Counted from the first letter of the stretch, positions 49,353-62,091 are shown. The stretch is DNA of 64,000 bases from Thunnus maccoyii (GCF_910596095.1 NC_056534.1:8866990-8930989); one strand, 5' to 3'. Notes: generated by a model not told the origin, from the letters alone. A program made the numbers and translations.

Positions 49353-49592
49353 TTACTTCTCCTTTGTCTGAGCTCCCAACATAGGATTAAAGATGACAGA
49401 CAGAGCACATTTCAACACATTTTCAGCTGAAGACCAACGCTGATGACTGTAGACAAAACATCTGAATAATAATTCATCAACTTTAGCCAGGCAGCTCTTT
49501 ACCACTGTTGATTTTTTGATAATGTAACTACCACAAGTGTTGGTTAGAATCTTGTCATCTGTCCAGTCCACCTCCAAGGAAACTGCTACAGT
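49353..49592 (-). CDS. Candidate terminal exon, unrecognised protein
   Basis: After the acceptor CTTCTTTCTAG a minus-strand frame of 79 codons (TVAVSLEVDWTDDKILTN at its start, ending MLGAQTKEK and a stop) is followed by AATAAA at 49159-49154. I do not recognise the protein. The composition is balanced and Cys-containing, unlike repeat sequence. It could be an alternative last exon of ubinuclein (a weak donor GGCCAG|GTGCAC at about 50990 is phase-compatible), the last exon of another gene, or chance open sequence in the 3' UTR. Confidence 0.35.
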   Translation of the reverse strand, partial: TVAVSLEVDWTDDKILTNTCGSYIIKKSTVVKSCLAKVDELLFRCFVYSHQRWSSAENVLKCALSVIFNPMLGAQTKEK

Positions 49593-49974
49593 CTAGAAAG
49601 AAGATAAATGTTTTGTTTTGTTTTTCAAATCCCCCACAAGATTACTTTTTTCCTGTTAGTTTGACAAGAGTATTGTCATGATCACAAGTTGTCATTACCC
49701 AGCAAACATTGGTCAGATGGTGAGGTGTTCCTGGCCAAAAGTGGTCCTGGTTGGACGGCAAAAAATGCAACATCCACATAGAAACATTAATGTGCATGTA
49801 TTCGTGTCAGGTAACATCCCGGATGTCGGCACAACTTTCATTTTTGAACCATATGGGACGTCTTGAAGGGACGTTCTAATAACAGTCACTCAACATCTCA
49901 ATGTTTGCTGGGTAGTGATTGATTGGCTTTCAAGTGTCAAGAAGCTGAGTCTTATTCAATATGAAGTAGAGAAG

Positions 49975-50160
49975 GATTTCTGAGACAACTTCACCCACCT
50001 TCAAGGTGCATGGAGAAGAAAAAAAAAAGTCTGAAGAGGTTAAAACTCCACCAATACGTTTAAAATTGTGTTCTTTATATTGCAAGTGTTGCTGGAGTCT
50101 TATCTGATATGTGCCTGTCAGAGGGCAGATGCAGATGTAGAGATAGGACTGCACAAGAAT
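49975..50160. repeat. SINE-like repeat related to 8924-9090
   Basis: Shares TTCACC, CTTCAAGGTGCATGGAGAAG and the AACTCCACCAA / TTTATATTGCAAGTGTTGCT arrangement with the unit B insertion. Confidence 0.45.
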
Positions 50161-50961
50161 GGCGTGCTGCTGAGAGCAAGGAACCTTTTTTGTTGAGACT
50201 GATTTACACTGAATGAAGTTTTTTTTGGTTCAGTTTCTGTCTGCATCTATTTGTTAATCTAATTGAACTGAAACAAATACTGAGCTCAGTGCACAGTTGG
50301 TGACACAAAAGGACCGGAAAGCGAGTCAAGCTTTCTGGGGTTCAGGTTAGGCCTGGATCCTTTTCTTGTTAGCGGCAACCGAAAGGATTCTGTATATATT
50401 GTGACCTGTTAGTAGCCAGTACAGCCATAAGGCTCAGTAGTAATTAAATATCCTGACAAATCATTTTACCAGTGCTACCTGTGCCATGACCTCATCCTGG
50501 CTGTATTATTCAATATCTTACAGCTGTGTTATTAGAATTGAACATATCAGAATCTACAATTAATCTTTCAGCACTTGACAACTTCAGCTTTTCATTTATC
50601 TGACTATATTCTTATTTTGAGGGCTGAAATAAAAAACATGCACTTACAGTAATGTTCAAATCCTCCAATTAAGTAACTAAACAAAATGAGTGAAAACCAA
50701 AAACATATTTTAAGATTGTAAGTTGGAAAAACAGAAAAAAATAGCATTCACTGCTGCATATTGCGCTATTCATACATGCTTTGGTTGTTGTGTTTTGTTA
50801 TTTTAATAAGTAGTGATTGTAACTTAGTTATTTGGTTGTGTTTTCTTTCAAAAACAATGTTTTCTGTTGTTAAAGGTCATCCTAAGTTTTACTAAAAAAA
50901 AAAAAAAAAGAACGAACAGAAAAACAGAGACTTACTGCGTACAAATCTGCGTTGGGAGTTG

Positions 50962-53900
50962 TCATAGTATGATAACGTCATCGTCATCAGAAATGTGCAC
51001 CTGGCCAGCATCCCCGTGCCTGGTGAAATCCGGCAGCAGCCGAGGCAAAACAACATGACACACTCCGCTCACTGGGAAGCCGACCGGGCTGGACTGGGGA
51101 GGTGGAGGAGGAAAAGGAGGACTTTTGGTGTCCACACTGAAGCTCCACTGCTGAACTGAACGTTTGTATTTTGCAACCGCTGCTGCCAGGAGCTCCTGGG
51201 AGACTGAGAGAGGTTGCTCTCGAGCCAGTGCTTGATCAGCAAGGACATCCAGAAGTGAATGAACCGGAGCAGAAGAAGTGACATTGACCAGAGGTTTGTT
51301 TGTCTCCACCGGTGTAGAAGCACCAGCATCCAATACCACACCTCCTCCTGTTTTACTTTTCACGTTTTTCAAGGAAGCAATTTCCTTCTTCGCAGCACCA
51401 AGTGACTTTGAACTGGAGATGTTTGAGCCTTCGATAAAGACGTCGTCTGTTTCTTGGGGGAGTTCTCCTTTCAGTGGTGGAGTTCCCTGAAAAATGCTGC
51501 AGCTATCTGATGTGGTTGGAGCCCCAATGATAGATGACTGCTTCTTCTCAGTCCTGGCCTTCTTTACTCTGAACGCACATTAGACAAAGTTACAATGACA
51601 GTCACTGATAATCTGTCAAAACAACTGCGGGGTGAATTTGTATTTGGACATCTTCACAAAATTTGATCTCAACTCATGATGTACTCACGGTAATGCAGTG
51701 AAGAGGCTTAACATTTTCTTGCTTTCCCTCATCAGCACCCTGAAAAAAAACATATAGGGCATATGCACTCAGATGAAGTACTTTTAAAGAAGTATGAAAT
51801 CAGGTTTTTGTGTTGCGCATACCTAGACTGCATCCACCCTTTTGGCCAAAGCGGTTTCACCTCATTGTCTAGTAGCATCTTCAGATACTCCTCCATCTCC
51901 TGGCTCCCTTTCCTTTCCCTTTTATATCTATCCATTTTTGCCCTTAACACTTGGCCCAAGCACTCCCTGCGTGACCAAAAAAAAACCAAAATTTACACAA
52001 TGAAAGAATGAAAATTGGCTGATAAAGCAGCTTACTTAACTCCAAGTTCCACAAATGCTTTTTCTCAAAGATCAGTTAAGTATGAAACACCTTAATAATC
52101 TATAGATATTTTATATATCCGACCTGATCTCCTCGTTCCATTTGAACAACTTCTTAGGACCTCCTCTCTTTCCACCTTTCTCCTCCACGTTGTCCTCTGG
52201 GCCATCATTCACCTTCTGTGTGCCATATGTCCCCTCCTCTGTTTCCCTGACATGAAACACAAGTTAACAATGGAAAAGAGAAAAAGTGTTTCCAATCAGG
52301 CCAAATTTGTTCTGTTTATTTAATAACAGATGATCCACAAACATCTTCAGCTATTACCCATCCAAAAATCTTGGTGTGTTCAAGGCATATGAGTAATACT
52401 TTTAATAATATTGATTCCACGTACAGGTGCTGGTTGCACACAAAAAAAAAAAAAGCGAAATTCTCCATCCAGTGAATTCCTGAGATGCCAAAACAAATCT
52501 GAATGTATTGAGAACGAGAAGCGACCATATCCTAATCCTTAAGGTAGTTTTAAAAAGGTATCACTTTACCTTAAAATCTTTACCTAATTCTTTTTGCTCG
52601 AGTTTACGCCTGTCTGTGAAATGTGCTATATAAATAGGGTTGATTTGACTTCCATTACTACATCAACAGAGCTTCCTGTAATGTAGTTTTCATATAGTCA
52701 CTGCCTTCATTGCACCAAGTTTCTTAGATCTCATTTTCAGTTGTTTCCAATCGCTTTATCATTATGTGTTTATCACTCAGTCAGTATAAAAATATACTTC
52801 CAACATTTAGAACCAAAAGCAAACTTACAGAAAACTGCAACAAAAACTTTTGACCAAAGAGGAAAAATATATTTTCTCTTACACACACACACAGTCGTGT
52901 TTCCATCACTTCAGAGGACATTACGCTGACTTAGATTAATTTCCTGGAGACCTATCCTAACCTTAACCACCACATGCCTAACCCTAAACCTTAACCTAAC
53001 CTTAAAATAACCCTAAACTAACCTTTACTTTAATCCAAGTCCTCAGCCCAAAATTAATGATTAACGTTAAGGGGACTTGCTTTTTGTCCCCATAAGGGAG
53101 GAGAGTCCCCACAACGTGTGGAATACCTGGACCCCACACACACACACAAACTTACTTTGGAGTCTTGACTTGTTCATATGCTTTACAGTTTTCATAGAAA
53201 CTCGTAATCTGCTCGGGCATAGCTCTGCCAATGGCCTCCTTAAGTTTCTGCATGGGATCCTCCACATTAGGGGGATCCTCCTGGTCAGTGTCAGTTAAAA
53301 TAAAAAAAAATAAAAAATCACTTGTATGCAAATGCAATTGCACATTTCATTTTACTATAAAAATGTCCAACATCAACAAACCTCAAACAATTAAAATACT
53401 CACCGCGTGTGTGAGCAACAGTTTCTTTACACGTTTGAGGAGCGTCTCTCTGCTGCAGGGTAGGAAAGAAGACAGGTGTGTGTACACCTTGGAGCGCAAC
53501 TGGCCACCCTGCTCCCGACACTGAAACTCAATTCTGAATCAAGACAAAGTCAATAAGCTGAATTATGCCCTAAAATTAATAAATGCACTTTCTTCCAGAG
53601 AGTCAGATAATAAGATCAATTCCACTCTCATGACTGTTTGGTAAATATGAAACTAGAACCAGGAGACGGTTAGCTTAGCTTAGCATAAAGACTGGAAACA
53701 GAGGGAAACTGCTAGCCTGGCTCTTATCCCTCTAGTTTCATACATACAAAAACTGAGGTGTAAAAACAACAACAACTTATGGTATTAAAAGCAGTTATGT
53801 GACTATTTCTCAGCCATGCACAGCACCACTCTTTTTTTATTATTATTTTTTAATACATGAAAAGTAAAAAGGCTTAGAGTGTGCTGCTGGCTTAGGACAA

Positions 53901-56900
53901 TAGCTGCCAAACTAAAAGGTGTATTCGCTATGTCTGTGTTGTTGGATAACTCACTCTAGCAGGATTGAGTTGACTTCTGGGGTGAAGAACTTGAGTTTCG
54001 ACTCTCCCTCAGAGGTTTTGGCAGCCTGAAAGTTAAACGTATGTCATCTGTGCATCCATCCTGCACTAGTCCATTTAATTCAAAATTGTCAACACATGCA
54101 CATAGAGACATCTCCACTTCAGCAAATAACATAATTGACCTTACCAGCATGAGTTTTCTAATGCGGTCTTCCAGTTGTGGTTGAAGTCCCTCTGGCAGGG
54201 GGGCACACTGATGAGGCGAAGTAGAACTGGCTTCCGATACGAGCTGGATTTGTTCTGGAGGAGGTTTCAGCTGGGAATTAGTCTTTCTATATGGAGGCTG
54301 AGCATCAGAGGAAACACTGGAGTGAGTCTGATAATCAGTTTTGGGCTGGTGAAGCTGCGTCTCTGTGGTTGGAAACGATTTCAGCGACGAAGTCTCTTCA
54401 GTGACATCTAATAAAGAGTCCAAATCAATGTCGAAATCCACTGTGCTGGCTGCTTGGATGAGTGCGTGGTCATTGGTAGAGCCAATTAAACTCAGGAGAG
54501 GGTCGGTCAATCCTGAGCCCCCACCGCCGCCTGCATCTGCCGGAAAGAGAGGGATTTTGGGTGCACCCATGATTGTAGCCGCCTTCTGATTTGCTTTTTC
54601 CATCTTCTGTCGCTCCCGCTCCTTTTCTTTTTGAAACTTTTTCAGCATGCTGGTGACGCTCAATGTACCAACAGCCTTTTTCTTCTTTTTCTTCTTCTTA
54701 TCACTCAGTACAATTTCAGATAAAGTGCTGCAAGATAAAAAAAAAAAAAGAAAAACATGTCACGAGAGAATTTTTTTTAGTCTGAAAATGTCACAAGAGA
54801 TTCTAGCATCAGTGTCAAACTGGCTCTAAACAAGAGGTAAAACTCCAGTCAGTCTCACCTTGACTTAGCATCCATGTTGTTTTTCGTCTCTCCATCTTCT
54901 CTGCACGGTTTCTTCTTTTCTTTATCCTGTACTCCATTAAGTTTGCGTTTCTAAAAAAAAAAATTAAAAAAAATCAATGTTTAAGGTTGTTACATCTTAT
55001 CAGTTATGGTCAAATCACACTACAAGTTTTTTTAGGGATAGGATACAAGGTGCATAAACAGTTTGGCCATTCAAATGTGCAAGTTTCAGTTATGAAACAG
55101 CAAGGAAAAATGTGTTACTAAACTAAGATCTCAACACACACATCTGAGAAAATATTTCGAGATGCTTCATATAATGTATAGCACTTACTTTTGAGGGCTG
55201 AAGTGTTTTCTCTTCTGTTGTGAAGTCCTCAGTCTCAGTGTCTGAAGCCTGGCGGAACTGCAGCACGCCCGAATTCACGTAGAATCCACCAAACTTGGTG
55301 GTGATGGAGGCCGGCACAAACTCGTCATACTACAGAGACCAGCCAGAGGTGGTAATAATTGTAATTTAATTCAAATAGATTTTATTAATTAGAGAAAGAA
55401 GATTAAAATAAAGCCACAGAACGGGTCTAGGCACATTCTAGCTCCAATTTGTGCCTCTCGTGTCTTAGCATTACATTACAGTCACACTGGTAACCATCTG
55501 TTTCTCAGAAAGATTTAAAAAACCAAAACAGTCATTTGAAGAGGACATTTCCAGGTCTACATTTTTATTCTGGGGCTCTACTGGAATATCGTTGCACTAT
55601 TTAATCCTTCGTCCTTTATGCAGCCCCTTAGTTCAGCCTCTGTCTGAAACAGGCGTGTTAGCTCCTGCCTCTTTAAGGCCCCCCTCCCGAGGAGCCCACT
55701 GTAATCTGATCGGTTGCCTCCTGGAAGCTGCTTCTTGAATGACTTCCACTGGCTCCGGGGGCGACGTGGACAAACTATAGTAGTAGGATTTCACTTCTTT
55801 TTCTCACTCTTTACTTATAATATGAACTTCTAAAATACATCTGAACATGTTTGAGCCTGAATCTGATCCGAAATATGCGATTAGACAACTAGAACAACCC
55901 GTGGAACAACATTAGCAACAAAGACTACAGAACCAGCGGCTATTATTATTTGGGCATGTACGAACAATCTGATGTCAGTTTGATGGGGAAGTGGAGGGTA
56001 ACTTTGCAAACGGAGCGTTCTTAGTGTTAAAGGAAAATGTGAATTCATAAAAGTTTGTCTTAAATATTGTACAAGGGAAATCAAAACATGTAACGTAACG
56101 CTGGACTCACAGCCTCAGAGTTGTCGATGAAAGAATCCTCATCATCATAACCATATCCGATATCGATCAAGTCCTGAATGCGGTCCTTCTTTTTCTTAGG
56201 TTTGTCACCCTGCAATGAGGATATAAACAATTTATTGTATTATGACATTGATTTGATGGAAGAAATAGTGTACAAGAACTAAAAATATAGTTAATTCAGG
56301 TTTGCAGAGAGCTACTTGCATATTTCTCCTCCAACTTCCTTGCCAGAGCAGCCATCTCTTCATTCTCTTGCTTTTCTTCCATTTCAAATCTGCTCAGTGG
56401 GACATCATCTTTTACCACGTGGCTGATCTACAAAGTCCAAAATCTCATATCGATTATACACAAAAATAACAGTTCTGTGTCCTATAATCACAAATTTATC
56501 TTGGTACTACTTTTTTTGAAAGATGCTTATGAATTTCATGGATCAGTTATCAAAGGACTGACAAAGACGACGAACTGTATACACCCATCAGTGATTCAGG
56601 ATCCCACATCGTCCTGGTTCGCTTGTTTTTCAGAGGACACTGAAGCATTCGGAGGAAACGAACACTGAAACCTGACATCTTTAGTCTTGTTTGCATCACA
56701 TCTTAATAAAATAATGGATGACACAGAGGGCTCTACTTAACCGCCCTGTTAACATTGAACTTTCTGATTGTACTTTTACTTCACATAAGGTCATTCTGGC
56801 CTCATGATATCTTCACTGTCAAATTCAATGTACTGTTACCATCAGGAAATTCCTTTCATCGCATCAGTGACGTGATATAGAAACCCTTCATGTATCAATT

Positions 56901-57724
56901 TGTAATATGTAGAATAACATTATTAATTGCAAAAAGATTTCCTGTTTTCTCATGCTTAAAAATTCTTCACGTCTTCCTTGAGGTCATGTGGGGGGGTACT
57001 TTTACTCCCTTTTTCTACTCACGTTTACTCCCATAAAAATTGCTTAAGATAAATAAAGATAAATAAAAAGGTGAACATACCCAAACAGCAACATTACAGG
57101 GACGTGAACAAACTAGTAAACAACAGGGTTGCAACTGCATTAGGGGAAGATACGGACATTTTTTTATTTATTTTAATCAGTAAGCTGATTGATAAACTCA
57201 AATACTGTAATGACAAATGACTTTTAACGCTTGTGCCTTAAAACATTGCTAATTTAATGTTACATATGTTGAAAAAAGGAGAAAAGTTCATCTTAAATAA
57301 TATTTTAATGGTTTGGGAAGCTGTTTGATTTTTTAAAATGATTAAAGTTCCGCCATGAGCCCTTTAAACACATTTATACTACGAAGTTACAAGTAAAAAC
57401 GTGGATATTTGTTTGTTTTTAAGCTCTCTGGCTGCAGGAGTATAATTTCAAACTTGAGACCATCTTTGAGCATCAGAGAAAACCTGTTTTCCCCACCTTG
57501 TTGTCAACGAGTTGACTGTAGCTGAACTCTGGAAAGTCCCGATCGTCAGGCTCAAATAACTTGAGGACGAGCCGGACTGTGTCGGTGTCAACTGGTCCGT
57601 CTGAACCGTTTTCTTTTCCCTGCATGACGTATGATGGAGACTTTTGGGCCGAACCTGGTTTGTCAGAGGATGAAGGTACATCACAGGTCAAAGTGGTGAA
57701 CTGAACTCTGCGAGATTCAGCCAT
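50962..57724 (-). CDS. ubn1: Ubinuclein (UBN1-like), HIRA histone-chaperone subunit, 833 aa
   Basis: Thirteen coding exons (57497-57724, 56320-56427, 56111-56209, 55189-55329, 54859-54950, 54145-54727, 53955-54025, 53404-53533, 53156-53280, 52124-52246, 51823-51966, 51689-51739, 50962-51568) give 2502 nt with no phase error. The N-terminus [12 protein letters not shown] resembles UBN1 more than UBN2. Residues about 118-172 are the HIRA-binding HRD/HUN domain ([20 protein letters not shown], then [20 protein letters not shown]). Residues 224-250 are Lys-rich and basic ([16 protein letters not shown]). Residues about 395-615 are the conserved middle domain ([42 protein letters not shown]). The C-terminus is shorter than in human UBN1 (about 1134 residues) and ends DDDDVIIL. 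In the nucleus, UBN with HIRA and CABIN1 deposits histone H3.3 independently of replication (family knowledge). Confidence 0.92.
52930..53115. repeat. CCTAACCTTAACC-rich fish repeat in ubinuclein intron 9
   Basis: Degenerate TAACCCTAA/CCTTAACC units followed by TTTTTGTCCCCATAAGG; same family, inverted, as 38236-38350. It ends about 40 bp from the donor of exon 9 (53155), next to a (CA)n run. Confidence 0.6.
53650..53775. repeat. MITE family 1 fragment in ubinuclein intron 7
   Basis: GGTTAGCTTAGCTTAGCATA then GGAAACTGCTAGCCTGG, the core of the element found in units A-D of the PYD array. Confidence 0.6.
55541..55960. repeat. MITE copy in ubinuclein intron 3
   Basis: Same family as the 44769-47435 host element (shared CTGGGGCTC, TTTATGCAGCCCC, CTATAGTAGTAGGATTT), without the nested Tc1-like insertion, so it shows the ancestral interior. 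Confidence 0.65.
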
Positions 57725-57870
57725 TACAACCGATAAAACGAGACGACTCCGCGGTTTGGTTTGGACAAGACATGAAGGGTTTAATTAAGTGGAAATAAGT
57801 GCAGGTGTGCGCGCGTCCTGTTGCACGTGCTCAGCTGCATCAGCCAATCCCCTTCTTTTACATTGTTGAA
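57725..57870 (-). promoter_or_regulatory. Ubinuclein promoter region
   Basis: Upstream of the start codon at 57724 lie GCACGTGC (E-box, about 57823-57830) and, on the plus strand, AGCCAATCC (CCAAT box, about 57841-57849). No TATA box is seen, as expected for a housekeeping chromatin gene. Confidence 0.45.
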
Positions 57871-58189
57871 GACTTGTTGAACTATACTTTTTAAAAGCTG
57901 TGTTTTTCCTACATCTGTATTGTTCTTTTTCATATCAACAAGACGTATTTAAATAAGTTTCAGGCTATTTGAGGTCTGTACTTGCTTACCTGCCTCCCAC
58001 TTAATGATTCATGACCAAAAACCTTAAAGACAAAAATGTTCGTAGCTTAAACATCTATCCTGCAGTGTTATTTTTATTTAATTTGTAGATAAAACATTAA
58101 ATGTTAGATTCACTCTTTGCTGTTGTTTCTCTAAATCCAAAACGGTATGTGGCATTCATGTGCTGTCGGATTAATCGGAAAAATGAGTT

Positions 58190-58330
58190 CCTGACTGGGA
58201 AAATTCACGTGAGCGCCCCCTCAAGACGGAACAACAACTCGGAAAGTCGGCGAAAATTTTGGTACACGACTTGCGGAGCAGAAAAATAACAGAAACGTCA
58301 TATAAGCAGAAAAATGGCGGACAAAAGTAA
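58190..58330 (+). other. Possible divergent first exon (ATGGCGGAC)
   Basis: A CpG-containing stretch leads to AAAATGGCGGACAAAAGTAA at about 58311-58330, where a good start context (ATGGCGGAC) is followed by a donor-like A|GTAAAT. It lies about 590 bp from the ubinuclein start in divergent orientation. No matching second exon was found before 64000, and the region may be part of a fish repeat. Confidence 0.2.
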
Positions 58331-58899
58331 ATGTTTTGTTCATGGCAAGAAACGTTTAAGTAATTTACTTACTGTATATCAGTTTTTTGCTCACATGTAA
58401 TTTGTAGGTTGTAACTGTTGTTGCTGTCTCCATAGAGTGACCTAGATTAGTTCTTGCCCTGATAACAAGTCAAAAGCAATATTTTAGTGGTTTTAGGGAA
58501 TGTGTTGGCTGCAGCAACAAGTCTGGCACAAAACACAACTTCTCTGTAGCGCCCATGTTGTTTCCACATTAAAACTTAAAAGCTCATGAACACATTGAAG
58601 TCAGAGGAACAACTTAAATTTTGTTATTTGTCAGAAACCCAAAATTGATTACTGTGACCCCAAAGTTTGGAAATCATTGTGATGGACTGGGAGGATTTTG
58701 GCACACTAACAAAATGTTTAAAAATGTAAATTATGCAAAAGAAAAATCAGCAGAGGAACTCAAACAATGTTCATAATTTAACTTTGTTCAGGGCCCCATG
58801 GTGCCTGCGGGGCCCCAAGCAAACACTTCACTTAAAATACGCCCCATTTTAGCAAATTCAGTCATTTAAATCCTTGTACAAACCTTTATAACATGTATG

Positions 58900-59090
58900 C
58901 ACTTTTCTCTGGCCTACGACAGCAACAAAAGGTCTCCATTTGGTCCAAAACACAGCTGCCAGAGTCCTCATAAGATCCAAGAAGTTGGATCACATGAGAC
59001 CTGTCTTGATGTCTTTGCATTGGCTGCCAATTCAAGCAAGATCTGATTTCAAAACCTCCGTCTTATTATGACTTTTGACCACTGCACTGT
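58900..59090 (+). mobile_element. LINE remnant, RT C-terminal region
   Basis: One plus frame reads GLHLVQNTAARVLIRSKKLD then MSLHWLPIQARSDFKT, the conserved post-RT segment (LVQNAAARVLTRTRKRDHI...LHWLPV) of L2-type LINEs. 5' and 3' parts are missing. Confidence 0.75.
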
Positions 59091-60720
59091 TGTTTGTGGT
59101 GATGTGAGGTATCACAACTGGTGAAACTGACATCGACAGTTGATTCTTGACCTTCAAGTGAGTGGACCTTGAGTTGGCGTTGTTTTTCTGTGCGCTGCTG
59201 TACCAAGATCAAGAATGAACTGTCATGAATTGGTGCACAGAATTAATAGATTATTTCTACATTTCCATGGCAACTGAGCAAACTCAATCTGCTCATGAGG
59301 CCCATGTGATGTGGTCAAAAGCTTCATCAGAACTGAATGAATGGACCTTTAGTTGAGATTGTTCAGACAAAAACCAAACGTTTCAGTTTATTTCTATACA
59401 TTTTCTACACATCAGTCGATAAAGATCCATGAATGCGTATTTTGCACATAAATATAATTGAGAATAATATCAAAACAACCATATTTTGTCATTTTATTTA
59501 CAAATTAACTAATTTTATTCATTTTTAATCTATTTTTGATTTGTCTCTTTTTAAATAAATGTTCATGTTTTTAATATTCCTGTTTCATGCATCTGTCTTA
59601 TGTTTTTTTCATGTTTTGTGAAACACATTATATCGCATCTTTTGTATGAAATTTGCTATTTAAATAAAGTTTTATTATTATTGTTATTATGATTCTCATT
59701 CCACTGAGGTTTAACACCAGCTAGTGTCACTGATCTATCACCTCTCCAGTTGAAGCTCAGTGAAATGCAGCAGCCTGACTGTGTCTCTCTACATTAACCT
59801 GCACTGTGTCCTGCTCACCACAGGGGGGCGCTGGAGACCCATGACATGAGTATGGGAACTTTCCAGCAGATGAATGAGAGGGCTGAGATGTTTTATGGGG
59901 GCTTTAACTCACAATCAGCAGTTCTTCAAGTCCTCCTCCATTCAAAAATGCATTTTTCTTCTTGTTCCTCCAGTTGGATGTTTGAACTTCACCGAGCAGA
60001 ATGATATATGTGCAGAGTTTGTTTTTCACATTCATCTCTGTGCTGACCTTAAATCTGAGTTTAACATGTGTTAACACTGTACCTACCAGCAGGATTTGTG
60101 ACATCACAACTGGTTTGGAGCCAATCCTGGTCCAGTAGGCATCTGACACAAGTGTGATGTGGAAACCTGAAGCCAACAGTGCACAAACACTGAGAATGGA
60201 CTTAACAGTGAAGGAGGAGACATCTTGTATCTAACTGTTTAATTTGCAATGAAATGCATCTGTATATTCATAGATTCTGAATTTTTAATGAGGTGGAGGG
60301 AGTAGATATCATTTTAAGAATTTTTAACAAGGTAATTGAACTTTTCTTTTGTGGGAAAACCCAAATTATTATTCCAAGCAGAGGATTTTTGTATGTTCAT
60401 GTCTGGAGGGGGTCTTTAAGAAATCACTGCAGGCCTTTTTAGTAGCTGATTGTTTTGGAATTGCAAAAATATTGGAATGAAATCATATTTACCTGCTTTC
60501 ACCGGGTGCTACAGGCCTAATTGGTCAACATGTGTTCAGTTAAGATAAGATTTCAACTTAATATATAACTGATAAATAAATAATGTAGAATAAAGTCAAG
60601 ACCAATCTTCAATTCCAGCCATAATTTAGAAGCAACTGGCTGAGTATCATCATGATATCTGAGGGAAGTTTTTTTTATTTATTTTTTTTAGGGTCAAAAG
60701 ACAAATCTAGAAAGTCATGT
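59091..60720. other. Intergenic, no recognised gene
   Basis: AT-rich, with AATAAA-rich stretches near 59660 and no reading frame with recognisable similarity. Confidence 0.5.
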
Positions 60721-60729
60721 ATATATATA

Positions 60730-61010
60730 TGTAAAAAGCTGGTCTCCTCCGTGCAGCCTGCTGCACTCAGCCTGCAGTGAATTGACTTTGACAATTACAA
60801 TAACGGGATAATTGCAATCTGTCACCATACATTCCGTGTTAGCATATCACAAAATAACCAATTCACTCCACACATGTCCCTGATCTGCATAACACACACA
60901 GCACCCCGCTTTGTAATTATAAATGAATTTCACGGTGCGAGGCTTTTAATGCAAATAATATGGATCTTTTTTTTTTCTTTCTTTCTTTTTCTCCCCTCTG
61001 ACCAACAGGA
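60730..61010. promoter_or_regulatory. Candidate conserved non-coding element
   Basis: The stretch has high complexity and dense homeodomain/POU-type sites: GGGATAATTGCAATC, TTTGTAATTATAAATGAATT and the octamer ATGCAAAT (about 60950). It lacks repeat signatures and codes for nothing. Call based only on appearance. Confidence 0.25.
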
Positions 61011-61025
61011 GTGTGTGTATATGTG

Positions 61026-61094
61026 TGTGAGAGAGAGAGAGAGAGAAAGAGAGAAAGAGAGAGAGAGAGTGAGGGAGAGAGTGAGAGAGAGAGG
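61026..61094. repeat. (GA)n microsatellite
   Basis: GAGAGAGA runs with a few interruptions; the long frames on both strands here are artefacts. Confidence 0.9.
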
Positions 61095-61308
61095 ATCAGA
61101 TTGCGTTTTGTTTGACTAGCCTCCCTTCTCAAGCGAGTTAATGGGATGGAAATTATTTGCCACCCTGAGCTGACGATGCGAGGTTGAACAGCGTTGGATT
61201 TTTTTTTTTTTTTTTAAAGGCGACGATAAATGTGCAGGAGACAATGAACTAAAATACACCCGAGCAGGACAAAGACAGACAGATGGAGACGGCAGGGGTA
61301 GCCTCGGT

Positions 61309-61312
<4 letters not shown>

Positions 61313-61366
<54 letters not shown>

Positions 61367-61367
61367 G
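61313..61367. repeat. (GT)n microsatellite
   Basis: About 25 uninterrupted GT dinucleotides, capable of Z-DNA formation; apparent Val/Cys frames are artefacts. Confidence 0.92.
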
Positions 61368-61479
61368 TTGTGGTTTGGCTGGTGACAGGGACCCCATCGG
61401 TGCAGGATCAGATTGGGGAAATTGGAGGACAATGTTGGACGGGAGTTGTAAAGGAAGGGAGGGGGGTAATTTAAACCGA

Positions 61480-61600
61480 TTGGGGAGGCGGTGTCCCAGA
61501 GGTGCATAATTCACTCATTCATTAACTAGACCAAACAAGAGCCAATATTAATTAACTCGCTCCTCGTGCCGAGGCCCCCCACCCCACCCCCCGAGAAGCG
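61480..61600. promoter_or_regulatory. Candidate conserved non-coding element
   Basis: TCATTCATTAACTAGACCAA, GCCAATATTAATTAACTCGC and adjoining C-rich sequence; complex, non-repetitive and with several TAAT cores. No coding signal. Confidence 0.25.
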
Positions 61601-62091
61601 CGCGCTTTGTTGTCAATTGGCCACAACAGCTCTCGGAAGTGAAGGAGTTAAAATCAGAGCTGTCAGGCCAGAGGGTGAAGGAGTGTGTTCAACCCGGAGT
61701 CATTGTGTGCATGAGTGTAGGTTTTATGGTTGCTTTTATAAAACAATAATAAAAAAAACAGAACAATCTTCATCATCACCAGCATCATCATCATCATCAT
61801 CGGTGAAAGTAAATTTACCAGTTAAGTACAATTTTGAGGTTCTTGACTTCAGTAGGCTAATCCCATTTTCTGATACCTTCTACTTCACTATATCTCAGAG
61901 GGAAATATTGTTCTTTCTATGTCCACACATTCATCTGACAGCTTTAGTCACTTTGGAAATAAATAAAGATTTTACATTCAAAACATAAGATATGATGATT
62001 TACATCAAACTGCCCAACAAATATAAATTAGCAAAAGTATATTTTAAATAGTTCCACCTTGCTGCTCACACATGAATGCATCTGCATTTAA

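Noticed and set aside
52930..53115. Interstitial telomere repeat
   Set aside because: The CCTAACC/CCTTAACC units are irregular and match a dispersed fish repeat also at 38236, not a TTAGGG array.
61116..61514. Long frames with His-Thr or Cys-Val repeats
   Set aside because: They are translations of GT/CA and GA/CT microsatellites.
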